Shown here: one piece after another, positions 43,039-55,192 of the stretch
How the letters are laid out: every line of letters starts with the position of its first letter
Numbering within the stretch: position 1 is the stretch's first letter
Notes under the pieces: model-generated
Told to the model about the DNA's origin: nothing
Database searches by the model: none
The model's input: the letters and a program-made list of their open reading frames with translations, nothing else
Assembly: GCA_037043235.1 (NCBI GenBank)
Contig: JAWRVZ010000075.1
Span: 493,501 to 557,500 of the forward strand
Source: Rhodeus uyekii
Lineage: Eukaryota > Chordata > Actinopteri > Cypriniformes > Acheilognathidae
Length of the DNA: 64,000 bases
Reading direction: 5' to 3'
Made by a program: the position numbers and the translations under genes

Positions 43039-43340
43039 GTTAAAGTGCCCCTATTATGGATTTTCTAATATTCCCCTTAATGCAATGTGCATTTATAACT
43101 TTATAAACTATAATCACCAGCTTCCAGTAACGGCCGTTTGCGAGTCGAGCTCCGGCGGAAGAGAGACCTCTGACCCGACGCAGGACGTATTGATGAACGG
43201 ATAGAGCAAAACAAAACACCATTGAGGCGTCTAATCTCACCTCAAGATTACGCTACTCCTACATCCTACACCATGCGCCGGGTCAGAGGTCACTGTGAGA
43301 GGTCAGAGGTTGTCCTCATTTTTGAGGACCAAATATTGTC
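43039..43340 (+). repeat. AAAGTGCCCCTATTATGG element fragment
   Basis: Opens with TTAAAGTGCCCCTATTATGG and ATATTCCCCTTAATGC, a phrase I recognise from a common cyprinid non-autonomous DNA element. Contains a direct repeat GGGTCAGAGGTCACTG / GAGAGGTCAGAGGTTG. Confidence 0.5.
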
Positions 43341-43885
43341 TTTTATAAAGACAATAATTTGATTTTGATTCTTCATCTGTTCTATGCACAGTGACAGATG
43401 TTTGCATGTCTAAGAACACATATGAGTTTGATTAGCTATCTGATCCAGGGGATAACATAATGTAACATAAGATTTTATTTTGGTCGTCACAGATAATCAC
43501 TCAAAAATTTAAACCATACCCAATAACCGAAAAAGGTGTAGGCTGAAGCCTCTGCTTATTAAGCCTACCCTTTGTACATAATTTTCAATCAAAAGAGCGT
43601 CACTTTTTCACACATATAAATTAATATAAGACAAGAGAAAAGAAAGAAAACAGAACAAAACAAAAACAAAACAACAAGGTACACATTTCAGATACTATTA
43701 TAATACAAATAAAAATTATACACATTGAATTAAACATTTTCTTGACAGATATGCATCTATTTTTTGTATTAGTTCTCGCCCTTATTTTTTTTTTACATAT
43801 GCAATTCTCTTAATTTATACTGGCTTTCTGGCTGGATATGAATGTTTATACATCAGTTTTTTCATAGGTTGATCACATAGAGCTG
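43341..43885. other. AT-rich non-coding sequence
   Basis: A-rich from 43,630 to 43,670 (AAAACAAAACAAAAAC). No gene. Confidence 0.5.
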
Positions 43886-43889
43886 AAAA

Positions 43890-44440
43890 CATAGAGTTTC
43901 TCCCTGAAGTCGGAGTGCAAGCGCTGGGCAAGACTTGTTCTGCTGCGTAATGCTTATCCATTATTCATCCATCATTCTTACGCCGCATTATAGCGGCCGC
44001 TTCAAAGAAATTGACAGGCAAGTGCGTCAGTACGTAACTGAAATAAGAAGAAGCCTCACTGGTGGATGTGTTCAGCTCTATGGCGATGGCTCTGGTTAAG
44101 GGCAGCCCCTTATTTCTTTGTTCGGATATGTGCTGACACACTCGCCGGCCTCTTTTAGGATGCTTTTCTTTGACTGTTAGCATTTTTAAGACTGTGTTTT
44201 TGTGCTCGCCATGTTTTAACATTACACTCTGACACACGGTATATTTTGGCTGCTTAATGATATTTGTTTGATGATTCGCTGTGTTTATCAATCCTGGGGC
44301 GCACACTCGTTTTGCATGTATTTTTGTGAAAAGCCTAGACCTCAAATATAAGATGACCCCATTTTTTCACATGCATTTCCAAGTAGAAACATATATTATA
44401 AGATAAGACACATCTTATACTTGGAACAGTACAGTATACA
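43890..44440 (-). other. Possible degraded element with 126-codon frame
   Basis: Minus-strand frame 44,345-43,965 (126 codons), with basic Lys/Arg-rich middle, sits in sequence that is GC-richer than its flanks. It is followed by CAAATATAAGATGACCCCAT, resembling ends of fish elements that read ATATAAGACGACCC. No domain recognised. It may be the remnant of a transposon-encoded protein. Confidence 0.25.
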
Positions 44441-45204
44441 GTATAGTATGTACACTAACCACTTTGCACATTAAGTGATTTTATTTTATGCATGACACAC
44501 CTGGATTAATTATTACTTTTGACAAACTATAGTAAAGCTTTACAAATATACTTTATCACACGATGCAGTGTGTATTCTGGTATTCAGTAAGTAACATGCT
44601 AGTATTCCATTCCAAACATAAGGAAAGAAAGAGACTGGAAAACAAAATCATGCATCTCTTTAGTAATCATCTGCTTCGATTCTGTACAACTGACACTCTG
44701 AAGGGTCAGAGGTCACGGACGGGCACATTAAAAGGGTTAAGTGCTTCCCTCAAGGGCAGGAAAGTGGAGCATAATAGTTGTGATCTTCTTGCATCACTGC
44801 AGGCCGTGTCCCATTTCTTCGGTCGCTCAGGACAGAGTGAGTGTGTTAGAGATTTATCACAGGACAAGAGACAGAAATAAGAGGCTCTAAATAACTATTT
44901 TATTCCGTTTGAACCCTGCGCACTTACTAAGCGTCTCTCCACCACCGCGCGCTGCTTTAGGAAGGAAGGTGATGGGATTCTGGGACGAGGGAGACTCCAG
45001 AGACACGTGCTGTCATACAGCCGTCTGCGTCCTTATTAGTCCGTTCAAAAGGACCTTCACCAGGACGCTTTAATAGGTGTTTCTCACCCGCAAACACATG
45101 CAGACACTCACACAATGTGATTTAGAACTAAATTAGATTGTTATAATGGTGTCAGGGTGAACAATTAGACATTGCCTATGCGACCCTAAGCCATGTCTCA
45201 AACT
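44441..45204. other. Unique non-coding sequence
   Basis: The stretch 44,900-45,080 is GC-richer and repeat-free (CCACCACCGCGCGCTGC). A 105-codon frame (44,563-44,880) shows no domain. Confidence 0.4.
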
Positions 45205-45357
45205 TTGTACAGTAATACGTTTTCGAGCAAATTTTTGCTTTGAGATACGGGAGTTTACTACTTTTTTTGTATGGGGAAAATGATTTGAGATACGAGCAAT
45301 TTGACTTATGAGCTCGTCCTGGAATGGATTATGCTCGTATCTCAAGGTATTACTGTA
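45205..45357 (+). mobile_element. Pogo/Tigger-like MITE, ~150 bp, both ends
   Basis: TACAGTAATACGTTTTCGAG at the left and CGTATCTCAAGGTATTACTG at the right are inverted. ATGATTTGAGATACGAGCAA is shared with the 10.0-, 53.0- and 63.9-kb copies. Confidence 0.7.
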
Positions 45358-45366
45358 TTTGTATAT

Positions 45367-45553
45367 CTTTCCTGTAGCTTAAGAAATATATTTGTATAGC
45401 TTAACAGTAGAGTGTCACTTGCAACATCAAGGTCATGGGTTCGATTCCCAGGGAAAGCAAGAACTCATTAGAATGTCAATGTGTTTCTTGAATGCAATTC
45501 ATTTTAATAAAAGGCATAAAAGTCGCTTTGGATAAACTGCATAAATGTAAATG
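45367..45553 (+). mobile_element. SINE copy with small 5' duplication
   Basis: CTTTCCTGTAGCTTAAGAAA is followed 25 bp later by a second TAGCTTAACAG, so the A-box head has an insertion or duplication. B box GTCATGGGTTCGATTCCCAG is perfect. The tail GTCGCTTTGGATAAACTGC is slightly shortened. Confidence 0.8.
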
Positions 45554-46495
45554 ATGCTTTGGGAAATCACATCTTCGAGTGATACTGACAGACTGGGAAG
45601 AGAGGAGCTGCAACAATGTCAAATATGAGAAAAATAATGCGTTTATGAGCATTTAAGCATGAAAACCTGTTCTAGTAGAGCTCAAAATACAAAATCAAGA
45701 CTGGAGAGGTGATGAACTGGCTGTTAGTTCAACACTTCTATATAACAACCGAAAGTGTTGCTTCAGTCCATGAATCCAGTGAATGTCTCGGCATCCACAG
45801 CTGTCAGACGGTGACAGATCTTCTTTGTGGAACAAAAGATGTGAGACACACAGCTGCCGGCGTAACAAACTACAGGTGAGACGGTGAGAACGAGTCACTC
45901 GCCGGTCAGACGCGGCTGTAGTTTATCCACTGAGACATTTAGTGTCAGTTCACAGAGAGTTCGGCCTATTGTTTGGGATTATTTTGTGAGTGTGTGTTTG
46001 TGTGTTTACTGGATGAAATGAATGAAAAAAGAGATTAATAAACATGTCCTCTTCTGTATGGCGAAGTAACAATGATTCACCACATCAAAGGCACGCTGTG
46101 TATGTGAATGGCGGGAGGACATGTTTGTGCGGTTGTTGTGCATCTATATTCACCTGGGTCACGCAAACCCTCTGCAATCCTCATCAGTATGTGCGTCTCG
46201 CTGTCTTTCTCTCTCTCTCAATGCTAATAGGAAGCGCTTGCCGCATTGTCCTCAAATGGCTGGTCTGAACCTCCGTACGAGAGGTGAGAATCTCCAGGGA
46301 TCTCACGATGAGGGGATGCCACAATAGCGATTGTGTTATTGTGATGTGTCTTTCATATGCAACTCCTGCCACTTTCCATTTGGATTTTCGATAATCAGCT
46401 CAGATATTTAAGTGAGTATTCAAGCCTTAGTGCTGCAAAAAAACGAAGTGAATTCGATTGGACCGAGCGTGTTGATTGAGTTCAGCACAGTGTTA
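45554..46495. other. Unique non-coding sequence
   Basis: Repeat-free by eye with CpG-containing patches at 45,780-45,920. No exon supported. Confidence 0.4.
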
Positions 46496-46499
46496 CTAA

Positions 46500-46690
46500 C
46501 TCAGTATTTTCTTTTTTTATGAAAAAAATGTATCAAAATGAAGTGAGTTTAAGTGAAACTCATTTAATTTAGATATATTTTTTTCAGAAAATACAACAAT
46601 ATCTAACAAGTAATTTTCTTTTTAAGTAAATATATCTTTATTTGTACTGGAAAACAAGTAAAAAATGCTGAGGAAGAACAAAATTTGTCA
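46500..46690 (+). mobile_element. Partial copy of the TTCCAGTAC palindromic MITE
   Basis: TTTGTACTGGAAAACAAGTA and TGCTGAGGAAGAAC correspond to one arm of the foldback element at 5.8-6.1 kb. Confidence 0.5.
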
Positions 46691-47520
46691 GAATAACCTA
46701 ATGACTTTATATTAATAAGTATATATCAATATACTACATATTAATACATATAATATAGCAATAAATTGTGAAACACAACATCTTTCAACATTCTGTTTTG
46801 AAATGTGTTGTTATTTTTCAATTGCAGCTTTATAAAAATACATAAAAATACAATTTATAAAATTATAGAAAATATATACATTTCTTAGAAAATGATTAAT
46901 TTAATACTAGACTAATACTAATACTAGAATTTTTTTTAAACCTTTCATTTTTAAATTATAAACACTGTTATAATAAGTAATGAACATCTGTTTGTCATGC
47001 CTAAATTCACTTGTAAAATGATTGATTTTGGTTTTTAGTGTTTTTTGTTTTATATATTTAGACAAAATAATGTCAATAATATACATTTTATTTCATCAAA
47101 ATACTACATTTAAAAATTGGCCAATTTTAGCTTATTAACTAGAAATATAATATCTAATGAAAACATTTACCATCATCTAATGCAATCTTTTAAAACATTT
47201 TTTTTATTTGACTTTAATTTTTAATTTAATAACGCTATTAAAATAAATATTTTAATAGCGAAAATCTCTTTAATAGCAAATCTCTTAATAATTATATCCG
47301 TAAATGAAAATAAGAATATTTGTTTTCAATGTTTTGTTTTATTTTATTATTTATTTTGACAAAACTGCATTAATAAAATATATTTTGTTTTAAAATCGTA
47401 TATATACATAGGTTTTACATTTATTCATTATCATTATCGGTTATCAATTTTTGGCAGTTATAAGATTTTTTACCGTTTTTTTTATCTGTTTCTATAATGA
47501 TTAGAATATATTAATAATTG
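46691..47520. other. AT-rich low-complexity sequence
   Basis: More than 80% A+T by eye, without genes. Confidence 0.55.
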
Positions 47521-48436
47521 ACATATTTCTTGATTCTGCTATCTTGGATTCATTTGTTTTGCACACGTTTTTTAACAGAGCTGTTTTGTGAAATGAGTGT
47601 AAAGCGATCCTGTGTTTGTGTGTTATTACAGCACTGCATGAGAAGTTTCTGCTTCAGAAATCAGGAGCTCCTCTGTGAAGGTCACACTTTGAGGTTTCTG
47701 ATCTCCTAATCCTGCTTTCTGCCCTTTCCAGTGATGATCTGTGTCTCAATTTGCCTCCTTGCTCTCATTCCTGGTGTTGCGATTGGAAATGCAGAGCTTC
47801 AGACTGTAAATGAGCGCTTTGGTCTGACAGCTGTTGCGGTTTAATCAGGTACTCTATTGGAAATGCTGTTAATGTGACAACTCTGTCAGTGTGGCGATGC
47901 TTGTTAAAGACCCCGTCTCGCCCTGAGAAACCCCCCAAATAAGAAAACAGACAGATCCCACCGTCCTGCACAGATTACGCCGTGTAGTTACACGTACCGT
48001 GTTTTTCTGACGAGATCTTTCTCACCCACCCACCTTTTTTTCTCAAAGCTAAAGATAAAACTTGTTTTCACGTTCACTTCCAGGAGAGAGTTGAACACTT
48101 TTGCTTACTGCTTCAGACTTATTAACCTTAGCATATGAGGCAGTTTTTATTTTAGTTTTATTAATTTGTTATTGCGCATTTTTTAGTGGTGTTTTCAATA
48201 TGCATTAAGAAAAACCATGTGCAAATTCAACAGTCAACACCATTGAGTATTTTCTCAGTTAGGCCTACTGCATCATTCAAATCATTTTTTTCCGCCTAAA
48301 CATCCAAAACAAAAGCAAATGTGTTGTGTTGACATGCAGATTATTTTGACTGCAGGCCTTGGCACATCTGAGCATAGATTGAGATGTTTGTTGAGATCCC
48401 TTCAGAAATATTGTTGGGTTTCTTTTAGGAGAAACG
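47521..48436. other. Unique non-coding sequence
   Basis: Nothing recognised; short frames are chance. Confidence 0.45.
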
Positions 48437-49002
48437 TGTCAGGGATGTGGGTGAAGGGAAGACCGAGGACTCAATCTTGCAGGGACTAGGGCTTTTTATT
48501 AACAAAAATAAAACAAACATAAACAACCCCAAAGGGGAAAAACAAGACCAACTGGCTAGAGGAGTAGCAAACTGGACATGACTGGAAAGGACTCGACTAA
48601 AGCTGACGAGCAGCAAGACAAGAGAGGTAGCAACATGAAAGAAAACAACGCGACACTAGACAGCAAACACAAAGAGATTAAATAGACACAGGAGGAAGGA
48701 TAATTGAGTTGAAAAAAGCTGAAGCAAATCAAAGTATAACAGGGGAACAAGGCGGGCGGAGTTACACAGTGACAAGACATGAACATGCGGCCAATGCGAA
48801 CGTGTATAGCCGCATGTTCACGTGATACAGGACAAGACCGCGCGCAGCTCGTAAAACACAAACACAAGACGCTACACAGAAAAGAGTGTGCGCGACTCGA
48901 AACACTCGAAGCACCTCCAAAAAACATGAGACATTATGGCAGTGTCAGAGCTCTGCCACAACACCAAGAAAAGACTAGACCGAATGTGGCAGAACCCTGA
49001 CA
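48437..49002 (-). mobile_element. Solo LTR-like element, complete, 566 bp
   Basis: Perfect 8-bp inverted ends, TGTCAGGG ... CCCTGACA. AAACG precedes and AAACA follows, a near 5-bp target duplication. On the reverse strand it starts TGTCAGGGTTCTGCC and carries an AATAAA-type signal (GGGCTTTTTATTAAC on +) about 70 bp before its 3' end. CpG-rich centre (GACCGCGCGCAGCTCG). It is the best-preserved member of the group and matches 12,501-13,055. Confidence 0.75.
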
Positions 49003-49540
49003 AAACATCTGAAAAATTACATTTCTGAAAGATTCTCCATTTGCTCTTCTTTTAATCACATCAATGTCCAAGAAACGATTAAGATATTAAGGAAAATACA
49101 AAAGTTCTAGATGGCACTAGTTTATCGGTCTTTAACTCAATCTGCTTGAAATCACATTATTCTCTTTAGGGCACAGCTGATTGGTTCCTGCTGTATCAGT
49201 AGCCAATGAACTCATTGCTCAACCTTCAAATACTGGTGAGCATTTACTGTAGCATTGCATCATGCTTTCAGAAACCCTCCACCTTCCCCAGCTCCACCTG
49301 TATAGATCTGCTACTGGTAATTCATGATATATTGTGATTACTTTTGTAATGGATGGATGCACTTTCATTCATTCCCATTCACTCCCATTATAAAGCTGGG
49401 AAGAGCCAGGATATATTTTAATTTAACTCCGGATGTGTTTGGCTGAAAGAAGAAAGTCATACATCCAGGATGGAGTGAGTAAATTATGGGATAATTTTCC
49501 TTTTTGGGTGACCTATTTCTGAAAAGTAGAAATCAATCAA
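49003..49540. other. Non-coding sequence, nothing recognised
   Basis: Unique; contains CATTCATTCCCATTCACTCC near 49,365. Confidence 0.45.
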
Positions 49541-49740
49541 TTGCTGACATTCAGCAACAGTTTAGATGTATAAATGAATGAGCGCATAATGAGAAATGTT
49601 TGAGTTCATGTTGAGATTACTGATTTTAATTACAGATTTTGAATTCTTGGCAAATCTCAGCACAATTTGAGACATTACTGAGATCTAGGGTATTTCTGTA
49701 CTTTAGAAAAGTCTTACTTCCCATTTAATCTCATTGACAC
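49541..49740 (+). repeat. Distant copy of the GAGACATTGTTGAGAT unit
   Basis: AATGTTTGAGTTCATGTTGA and AATTTGAGACATTACTGAGA repeat the order found in the 15-16.5 kb tandem repeat, 33 kb away. Confidence 0.4.
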
Positions 49741-50110
49741 CTAAGAGACACTATTGAGATATTAAAGCGATCGCATTTATGCTGCATGAGACGAATATGG
49801 CCACTTCTGCATCATATAGCGCAAGTTATTATGCCTCTTCCACAGACGTCAAGTAATATGTATGAATTTTTGGAGAGCAGGGCGATAAGTAGCCATTAGC
49901 TCCTGGATGAACCTGATGCAGAGTCGCATGACTTCTTTCTGCGACTCTGAATAAACTGAACTTCCCGCTGGAATCATCACGGGCGGCTTCAAGACTGACA
50001 GGCTGGAAATGGGGTTTTGCTAGCAAGTTGATGAATCTCTAAATGGGGAAGGCAAGAGGAAAATTTGGCCATTTACCCCATAAAGATTTCATTTGACAAC
50101 CCTTCAACAT
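49741..50110. promoter_or_regulatory. Candidate conserved non-coding block
   Basis: Unique sequence with GATAAGTAGCCATTAGCTCC and CATCACGGGCGGCTTCAAG. Repeat-free and without a frame. Function inferred weakly. Confidence 0.3.
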
Positions 50111-50706
50111 CCACCTACTGTGTGTGTGTGGGGGGGGGTTCCTGAGTAAATCAGATGTCAGTCTAGCTTGTTAGTCTAGTTCTGTCCTGAGTGGGTCTTC
50201 CAGGTAGAGAACACCTACACGACAAAGTTTCATGTGTGTGGGCGAGTGTGAATTAGACAGCTGTAAGGTGCCATAGACCAGTTACTGAATCTGTGACAGC
50301 AAAATGAATATCACTGGATATGGTGAAAATATATTCCCACATTTATTCCCAGATGGTGCGATTTTCATTCAAAGCAAAACACAGCTTGTCCCGAATAATG
50401 TGTCTACAGACGGGCAGAATATTGACAGTCTTTTGTCTTTTTTGAATGTGATTTTGGTGTTTTTTGTAATGTGTGTTTTGACTAGTGCTGAGATTTGAAG
50501 TGTTTGATCTGCTTATTCAGATGGGATTTGTATTTCGCAGATGTACTTTGTGATTAAAATCTCCTCTGAATTAAACAAGTTTTTTTTGTCCAAATAAAGC
50601 AAATTACTTGTTTTCTGGTATTTGAGAAATCTAATCTAAGATATGAATGTCTTGAAGGGGAAAGCATTAAAGCAATAAAAATGCTTTAGGAAAAAAAAAT
50701 TATAAT
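50111..50706. other. Non-coding sequence with a poly-G run
   Basis: TGTGTGTGTGGGGGGGGGTT at about 50,120-50,141, otherwise nothing recognised. Confidence 0.5.
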
Positions 50707-50712
50707 TATTTA

Positions 50713-50746
<34 letters not shown>

Positions 50747-50839
50747 TTTGGAATAGTTTTTTAGAATTTATTTTATATATCTATTTATATATTTTATCAT
50801 CTATATTGATGCAATTATTATTGTTTTAAATATTTTCTT

Positions 50840-50877
<38 letters not shown>

Positions 50878-50913
50878 AAGAATAAATAAATATATATATA
50901 TATATATATGAAT
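50707..50913. repeat. (TA)n / poly-T low complexity with palindrome
   Basis: TATATA runs, a poly-T run of about 23, and a near-perfect palindrome at 50,835-50,882 (TTCTTCAAAT, TA tract, ATTTGAAGAA). Confidence 0.9.
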
Positions 50914-51469
50914 ACATGAAATCAAACATTATTTTTTAAAGAAAAAGTCAGCATTGTGCAGTGTATACTGTGCATTATGCAAGTATATATCCCAAAGCAT
51001 TAAGATGATTATCAAAATACAGTTCTGCTGTACTGGTCAGGAAGAGCCTTCTTACTTTCTAAAATAATCCCATGTTGTTGGTGTTTGCTGGTGAAGCTGG
51101 ACTCTAAAATAAGCCCCTGACCCTGTGACATCAGTTCCTTTCAACGTTTTCTTCTGCTCATATTGCTATTTGTGCCCGCAGAGAATGTTCATGAATAATT
51201 TAGCAGTCCTTCACAAGGGGGCCTCAAATTGGGTCTTTGTTAGAGACGTGACGGAGAATCTTGTAGAATTCCCTGGAATGTTTGTATTTCTTCTGTTTGT
51301 TTCCTAACAATCAGCAAAATGCAGTGAACGTTCTGTCTGATTATGATGCGTGCTTCCATTGCCTCCTCTATGATGTCATCGTTGTGTCGCAGTGTGGGCG
51401 GGGAGAACGATGGAAAGGGAATGAAACGGTCACAGGCTGCTGTGCAGAAGCCAGTAGGAGTGAGCAGGA
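50914..51469. other. Unique non-coding sequence
   Basis: No feature supported; overlapping chance frames around 51,125-51,564. Confidence 0.4.
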
Positions 51470-51850
51470 AAAACAAGCCTGTCTGTTCTCTGGCATTGTT
51501 GTGCAAGATTCAATCCCTCCGGAATATGACACGAAGGGCCAGCTTTACTAAACGGGCAAATTAGCGTGGGAGCGCAATCCCATAAAAGCACAGATCAGAG
51601 AGGAAAGTTCGGCACGTGATCTACTGATGACACGCAAATGAAAGAACACAGACGCAGCCGGATCATTTCCATAATGGCCAATGCAATCTACCAAGCGTCT
51701 GATTTAAGACATGCTTCTTTGGGATAAATAATGGAGCAAATAGCAGTAAATTGACTAGCGCAAACCTTAGTAAATCACCTTGCATGATTCATTTAAATAC
51801 CCTCCTCTAATAAATACTGTGTCTGAAAGGGAAACCCCCACAGACACATA
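51470..51850. promoter_or_regulatory. Candidate conserved non-coding block
   Basis: Unique sequence with GGCAAATTAGCGTGGGAGCG, CATAATGGCCAATGCAATC and CATGATTCATTTAAATACC. No repeat match in the window. Composition-based inference. Confidence 0.3.
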
Positions 51851-52221
51851 TGCAATAAAGCACAGAGCTTTTCAGAGCTCACTTTTAATTGCCTCTTTAG
51901 TAAATCCTGAGAGTAGTTTTTCAATGCTGAAACAGGGTTTACACTGACGTGAGCTTTAGAAAATCTGACCTTAAATACCGGTAGTTAAAATACTCCTGCT
52001 GTTAGAGCCTGGAGATATTTCAAAAATGTCTTTCTTCATTGACAACAATTTAAAAATACAGTAGCTGTAACAAAACAAAACAAAAATTATTAGCAAAATT
52101 TAAATGTATTTAATATATTTAAATATTTAATTATAGCCATTTATTTATTTAAATATTTAATTACTACAGAAGCCCTAAAAGGACATGGATTATATATTTT
52201 TTTCTTTTTTTTGCAATTATT
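51851..52221. other. AT-rich non-coding sequence
   Basis: Nothing recognised. Confidence 0.5.
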
Positions 52222-52380
52222 TACATTTATGCATTTATCAGATGCTTTTATCCACAGCGTCTTACATTGTATTCAAGAAACACATTGACATTCTAATCAG
52301 TTCTTGCTTTCCATTGGAATCGAACCCATGACCTTGATGTTGTCAACACCAATGCTCTACTGTTTGAGCGACAGGAAAGC
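52222..52380 (-). mobile_element. tRNA-derived SINE copy
   Basis: ATTTATCAGATGCTTTTATC tail, GGAATCGAACCCATGACC B box, TTTGAGCGACAGGAAAGC head. Full-length for the family (about 159 bp). Confidence 0.85.
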
Positions 52381-52985
52381 TTGTTTTCTCAAGTACATTT
52401 TCTCGTTTATGGATAGCCTGTGACTGGAAGATGCTGGTGGATATGGTGGTTGGCAGCTTGTTCACAACCACTGCCCTCATGCCTGAAATAGTTCCCCCTC
52501 TGTGAAGAAGGTCTTCATCATCGAACTCACTGTACCCTGAGAAGATTCATTAGACGAGGCTTATTAAGAAATGCTGAGCCAGCTGCTGAAATACAACTTT
52601 GTGGATAGAATGCAGAAATCTGTCCGGCGGAAGTAGGATGCAGAGGATTCATGGCATCGTCTGCTACTAACTTGCTTGCTGGCCGTCTAGGGGAAAGGAA
52701 TCAATGTAAAAGACTACAAAATTGTAGTGAAGTCTTAATTTGGGAGCCGACTGAGACAAAATAACAAACAAAGCTTGCTTCTTGTCAAAACCTCTTTCCT
52801 TAGCCCTAAAATAAAAATATAATATATAAACCTAACTCCCTGACCAAAAACAGAGATCAAACAATTTACAATAAACAAAAGTGGCGTCAGACTCTCTATT
52901 TTCCCTAATACTCAGTATTTACAACCAGGCAAGCAACATTTGAAGGGCAATCCAAAATCAGCATCAGAAAAGAGTCAAAAGGGTC
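52381..52985. other. Unique non-coding sequence
   Basis: Repeat-free; no exon supported. Confidence 0.4.
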
Positions 52986-52987
52986 AA

Positions 52988-53110
52988 ATACAGTAATGCC
53001 TTGAGATACGAGCATAATCTCGTAACCTCATTTTCATCTCGTAACTTGAGATGATCGTATCTCAAATCGTTTTTCCCATAAGAACAGAAAATATAAAAGT
53101 AAGATTTAAT
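52988..53110 (-). mobile_element. Pogo/Tigger-like MITE fragment
   Basis: ATACAGTAATGCCTTGAGAT start and GATCGTATCTCAAATCGTTT interior match the copies at 10.0, 45.2 and 63.8 kb. The region just right of it (ACAATAGTATCTCAGTGATA) resembles the TTATTATAGTTAA-type repeat. Confidence 0.6.
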
Positions 53111-54215
53111 TCAAAATATGAATAAAAGCTACAATAGTATCTCAGTGATAATTAACTCTGGATCAGACATTATAAAAACAGGGAGGATGGGAGTCACGGT
53201 TCCTGGTCATTTCAAGACATTTTTAGCACTTACACTCATCTTTTCTTGTTGTTTTCCCAAGTTGATCTTCAAAGGGCTCCAAACACTCTCTATGAAGATG
53301 AAAAAGATAGGGTGAAGAAATGTCTGGTAAATCAAATAAATTAGCTATTTATAAGAGCGTTACTTGAAGAATCAAAGCTTTTCTTGGGTGTCAATCACAG
53401 TTTCTGAAAGAGAGTCCAGCAGCATTTAATAATTTACAATATATTTGCTTTTGCATACTCATGCTTTAGATGATAGTGTTTATGATGCATTCACATAATC
53501 TCACAAAACAAGAAGTGTACCTTGGCAAACCTGCGCTGCTTTCCTTTGCACATCGATGAAGGTTTTTCCACCGCTCTGAAACGGTTTGCTTGACTTCTGC
53601 CACTCCATCATTTTGGGTCTTATTGTGGTTTCTTATATTTTAACGTACATGTTTAACGCTTTGTATTACTGTCATTGCAACCCCCGTAATGTTGCCTGTG
53701 ATCAGTGAGTTGTAATAAATCTGGAGAGCTCAGTATTCATTCCCATTTATTCCAAAGGAAGTTGTTTGGAAAGCGCTGGAAAGCAACTGTCATTGAGATG
53801 CATGGGAATGATAAGACAATATAAACTCATTGTCTTTATCTAACCTTTGTCTGTCGTTTATTATACTGTATGAGTCTTGTTTCACAGGTTATGTTCAGCA
53901 CAACGTACTCGATTTTCAAATTTTCTGCAAACTGTACTTGGAATGGCCAGTTCATTTAAACAGTTTTCACAGTTCAACTTACCGGTAGACTGCCAAGAGT
54001 TTCAACACACAATTGGCTTCAAAATTCAAAATAAACAGTTTTATATCTGACATAACTGAAAGCCTCTCGCTGGATTAAACACGCATGTAATGAGTTCATA
54101 TGACAGCAATGTGGCAAACCGCTGTGGCTAATGATGCAGGAAACTCTGGTCAGATGTTGGTGTGCATGAATGCAGCCTGTCTCTACAAGTGATGCTTTTC
54201 CATCTGGCAATTCAG
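53111..54215. other. Unique non-coding sequence
   Basis: No feature supported. Confidence 0.4.
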
Positions 54216-55192
54216 ATCCATCCATCCAGCATTGCAAATATATCCATCCATCTGTCCATCCATCCATCCATTAATCCATCCATCTAACATTTCGCATCCA
54301 TTCATCCATTCCCATTAATCCATCCATCTAACATTTCACTTCCGTCCACTTCCAGCCATCTTTGATTTTAAACCCGTCCGACCATCCATCCATTTATTCA
54401 TCCATCTGGCATTTCAATCCACCTATCCATCCATCTTTTCATCCATTCACCCATTTGGAATTTCAGATCTATCCATCCATCCATCCATCCATCCATCCAG
54501 CATTTCAAACCATCCATCTATCCATTCATCAATCCATGTGGCAATTCAGATCCATCCATCCATCCATCTAGCACCCATCTGTCCATCCATGCATCCATCC
54601 ATTAATCCATCCATCTTACATTTCACATCCATCCAGCCATCTTTCATTTTAAACCCGTCCATCCATTTATTCATCCATCTGGCATTTCAAATCCACCCAT
54701 TCATCCATCTGGAATTTCAGATCTATCCATCCATCCATCCATCCAGCATTTCAAACCATCTATCCATCCAGCAATTTTGATACATCTGGCACCCAGCCGT
54801 CCATCCATCCATCCATCCATCCATTAATCCATCTATCTAACATTTCACATCCATCCATCCAGCCATCTTTTCATTTTAAACCCGTCCATCCATTTATTCA
54901 TCCATCTGGTATTTCAAATCCACCTTACCAATCATCCATCCATACATCCATCCATCCATCCATCTAATTATCCATCTGTCATTTCAAATCCACCCATCCA
55001 TTCATCCATCCATCCATCCGTCTGGCATTTCAAATCCATTCATCCATCCATCCATCCGTCTGGCATTTCAAATCCACCCATCCATCCATTCATCCATTCA
55101 TCCATCCATCCGTCTGGCATTTCAAATCCACCCATCCATTCATCCATCCATCCATCAATCCATTTGGCATTTCAAATCCATCCATGCATCCA
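54216..55192. repeat. ATCC-rich compound minisatellite
   Basis: ATCC tetranucleotides interspersed with CATTTCAAATCCACC, TCTGGCATTTCAAATCCA and CATCTTTCATTTTAAACCC. Phrases repeat at 40-60 bp and in blocks of about 230-300 bp (for example TTTTAAACCCGTCC near 54,366, 54,648 and 54,874). Long Ile-His-Pro-Ser frames are artefacts of the repeat. Confidence 0.95.

Noticed and set aside
54362..54780. Ile-His-Pro-Ser-rich frames
   Set aside because: Translation of the ATCC repeat.
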